DNA from: an uncultured Granulosicoccaceae bacterium
Lineage (GTDB): Bacteria; Pseudomonadota; Gammaproteobacteria; Granulosicoccales; Granulosicoccaceae
Assembly: GCA_937951215.1 (NCBI GenBank)
Contig: CALFCE010000287.1
Location: 1-34,709, forward strand
Length of the DNA: 34,709 bases
Direction of reading: 5' to 3'
The notes beneath the pieces are model-generated. The model was not told where the DNA came from and did no database searches. It saw only the letters and a program-made list of their open reading frames with translations. Positions 33,552 to 34,709 of the stretch are shown here, in pieces. A program made the position numbers and the translations under genes. The first letter of the stretch is position 1. Each line of letters starts with the position of its first letter.

Positions 33552-33962
33552 CTAAACAAGACGTGGAGGTTTGAACCGTTTCGTTGGTTCAACAGATGCT
33601 TCATCATCAGCGGTAGCCAGATCTATCTTGTAGCTTAGGTATAGCTGGACGTGATGCTGTCGCACAATGGAGGGAACGGGTTGACTGCAATGTGTTTTAC
33701 AAGCGTCGTGCGCATCACAGAACTCGTTGGAGGGTGTTTCACAACAATCCATGTTGTCAGAAGCTACTTCAAAAACAGGTTGATGCACCATGGTACCGTG
33801 TACATGGTGCGAATTTTCACCCTGCTGATGCGTATGTGTAGATGCCGTAGCCATACCAACAGCTGCTACTAGTGCATTAAGTATCAGTATTGCACAAACC
33901 GATACCAAAACGCATTTGCGCTTCGGGCCTGGTTTTTCCATATTGATATGGCAGTCTCTCAT
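33552..33962 (-). CDS. Cys/His-rich membrane-anchored protein, probably copper-binding
   Basis: The 136-residue product (or 129 from an ATG at 33941) has a basic N-terminus and one hydrophobic segment (about 16-38: VLVSVCAILILNALVAAVG), then a region rich in His and Cys: THTHQQGENSHHVHG, DCCETPSNEFCDAHDACKTHC. This looks like an exported metal-binding protein, and the copper operon downstream supports copper. It may resemble DUF2946-like small proteins, but the pattern is weak. It lies 189 bases before the next gene, so it may be separately transcribed. It has a clear promoter at 33971-33999. Confidence 0.65.
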   Translation of the reverse strand: MRDCHINMEKPGPKRKCVLVSVCAILILNALVAAVGMATASTHTHQQGENSHHVHGTMVHQPVFEVASDNMDCCETPSNEFCDAHDACKTHCSQPVPSIVRQHHVQLYLSYKIDLATADDEASVEPTKRFKPPRLV

Positions 33963-33970
33963 ATAGGTTT

Positions 33971-33999
33971 ATGATAGGCTGGTGTTGGATTAAGTTCAA
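33971..33999 (-). promoter_or_regulatory. Sigma-70-like promoter for the Cys/His-rich gene
   Basis: On the minus strand, TTGAAC (-35, 33994-33999), a 17-base spacer and TATCAT (-10, 33971-33976) end about 10 bases before the ATG at 33962. The optimal spacing and good hexamers support it. No CueR-type dyad lies between the hexamers. Confidence 0.6.
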
Positions 34000-34076
34000 T
34001 AGAAACCGGGAATGTAACCTTATTCTGTCGATCAGATTCAGTGCCAACACTATGACGCGAGAATCAGTAGTTTATT

Positions 34077-34118
34077 GGAGATTGTTGCATTAACCCATCA
34101 GCAACCTCCCCTTCAGCC
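34077..34118 (+). mobile_element. Left end of the IS6-like element
   Basis: This copy of the 42-base repeat (four mismatches to 28514-28555) lies 27 bases before the broken transposase frame. The sequence GGAGATTGTTGCATT resembles the TGTTGCA core of IS6-family terminal repeats. The right end is outside the window. Confidence 0.65.
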
Positions 34119-34144
34119 GACTACAACCAATTGGTTGAACTCTC

Positions 34145-34709
34145 ATGGCTGGATTTCCCTTTAAGCACCACCGCTTCAATCCTGCCACCATGCTCATTGT
34201 TGTGCGATGGTATTGTCGCTTTCCCCTATCTTGTTGAGATGTCTCTGACCTGCTCGCTGAACGCCGTATTCATGTCAGCCCCTCTACCATTAACCGATGG
34301 ATTATCAAGTTTGGCCCTGAAATAGCCACGCGCATTCGAAGGGTACACTACCCCGCGCCAAGCTGAGGCACATCGATGAAACCTATATCCAAGTAACCGT
34401 ATATGGTGCCTCCCACACTTACTCACTGATAAAGAGCTCACCTACCATGCCCTCGTAGAGTCTCTTGAATTCATCCACACTCCAATAGCCTCCTTGAGCA
34501 CATCGTTTCGAAATGGAACAACAATCGCATCGAATCCGACTATACCGCACTCAAACGCATCATCAAACCAACGAAAGGTTTTAAAAAATCTATCCGCTGC
34601 CAAAGCGACAATTCTGGCTATCGAGGCATTCCGAACGATTCAGCGAGGAGGTCTTTTTGAGCTCGCAAACAGCCCGACTGCAGAGGTCGACTTATTAAAT
34701 GAACTTTTT
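34145..34709 (+). pseudogene. IS6-family transposase, broken (partial at right edge)
   Basis: Starting at ATG 34145, translation gives FKHHRFNPATMLIVVRWYCRF, typical of the IS6 N-terminus. An in-frame TGA (34235-34237) lies where the family has an Arg codon (CGA). The same frame continues with DVSDLLAERRIHVSPSTINRW. Then a frameshift leads to HIDETYIQV, which holds the first catalytic Asp. A large part with the second Asp is missing. NNNRIESDYTALKRIIKP follows with the third catalytic residue (Glu), and after another frameshift FRTIQRGGLFELA and EVDLLNELF end the visible part. At least one stop, two frameshifts and a deletion make it inactive. The C-terminus runs to the edge. Confidence 0.9.

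Noticed and set aside
1-34709. CRISPR array or phage genes
   Set aside because: No regularly spaced repeats and no integrase, capsid or tail genes are seen; the only mobile remnant is the IS6-like element.

Overview
The window looks like a piece of a mid-GC, free-living (probably marine) gammaproteobacterial chromosome. The support is a Gsp-type type II secretion (T2SS) block, the rpoZ-spoT-recG housekeeping group, RimK/RimB, a Zur-type regulator, an HdfR-like LysR regulator and many lipoproteins. I cannot name the genus from sequence alone.

Left part (1-4400): a partial secreted DUF4124-type coiled-coil protein runs off the left edge. It is divergent from exodeoxyribonuclease III (xthA) and a VUT/DUF165-type queuosine-precursor transporter. 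Minus-strand genes for a DUF6232-like membrane protein, an NTF2/SnoaL-fold protein and CysQ follow.

T2SS block (4659-10524, minus): gspG-H-I-J-K-L-M-N encode the pseudopilins, the inner-membrane platform proteins L and M, and N. gspC, D, E and F are absent and must lie elsewhere. A rhombosortase gene (rrtA) starts 255 bases away on the other strand; rhombosortases process GlyGly-CTERM proteins exported by this kind of secretion system.

Middle (11380-23400): a YceK-like lipoprotein, a CHRD-spondin lipoprotein with strong terminators, a DoxX-like membrane protein and a LysR regulator. Then come recG, spoT and rpoZ (no gmk or trmH between them), and rimK, which carries an extra C-terminal RCK_C/TrkA_C domain. 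rimK is divergent from rimB, and mgtE follows.

Right part (23690-28403): a small secreted STN-like protein with a structured 3' region, an HdfR-like regulator, a small charged protein, an MFS transporter and a zur-like gene with a perfect dyad just upstream.

Copper cluster (28566-33962, minus): a Cys/His-rich membrane-anchored protein, an unknown periplasmic protein, a TolC-type outer-membrane lipoprotein, a Tat-type multicopper oxidase with a C-terminal SH3 domain, a CusF-like copper chaperone and two paralogous Met/His-rich cupredoxins. No RND pump or membrane-fusion adaptor is encoded beside the TolC protein. The cluster lies between two directly repeated copies of a 42-base IS end: a solo copy at 28514-28555, and one in front of a broken IS6-family transposase at 34077-34709. 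It therefore looks like mobilised cargo whose IS has decayed. This operon, its domain fusion and its boundaries are the best candidates for something undescribed here, followed by the RimK-RCK_C fusion.
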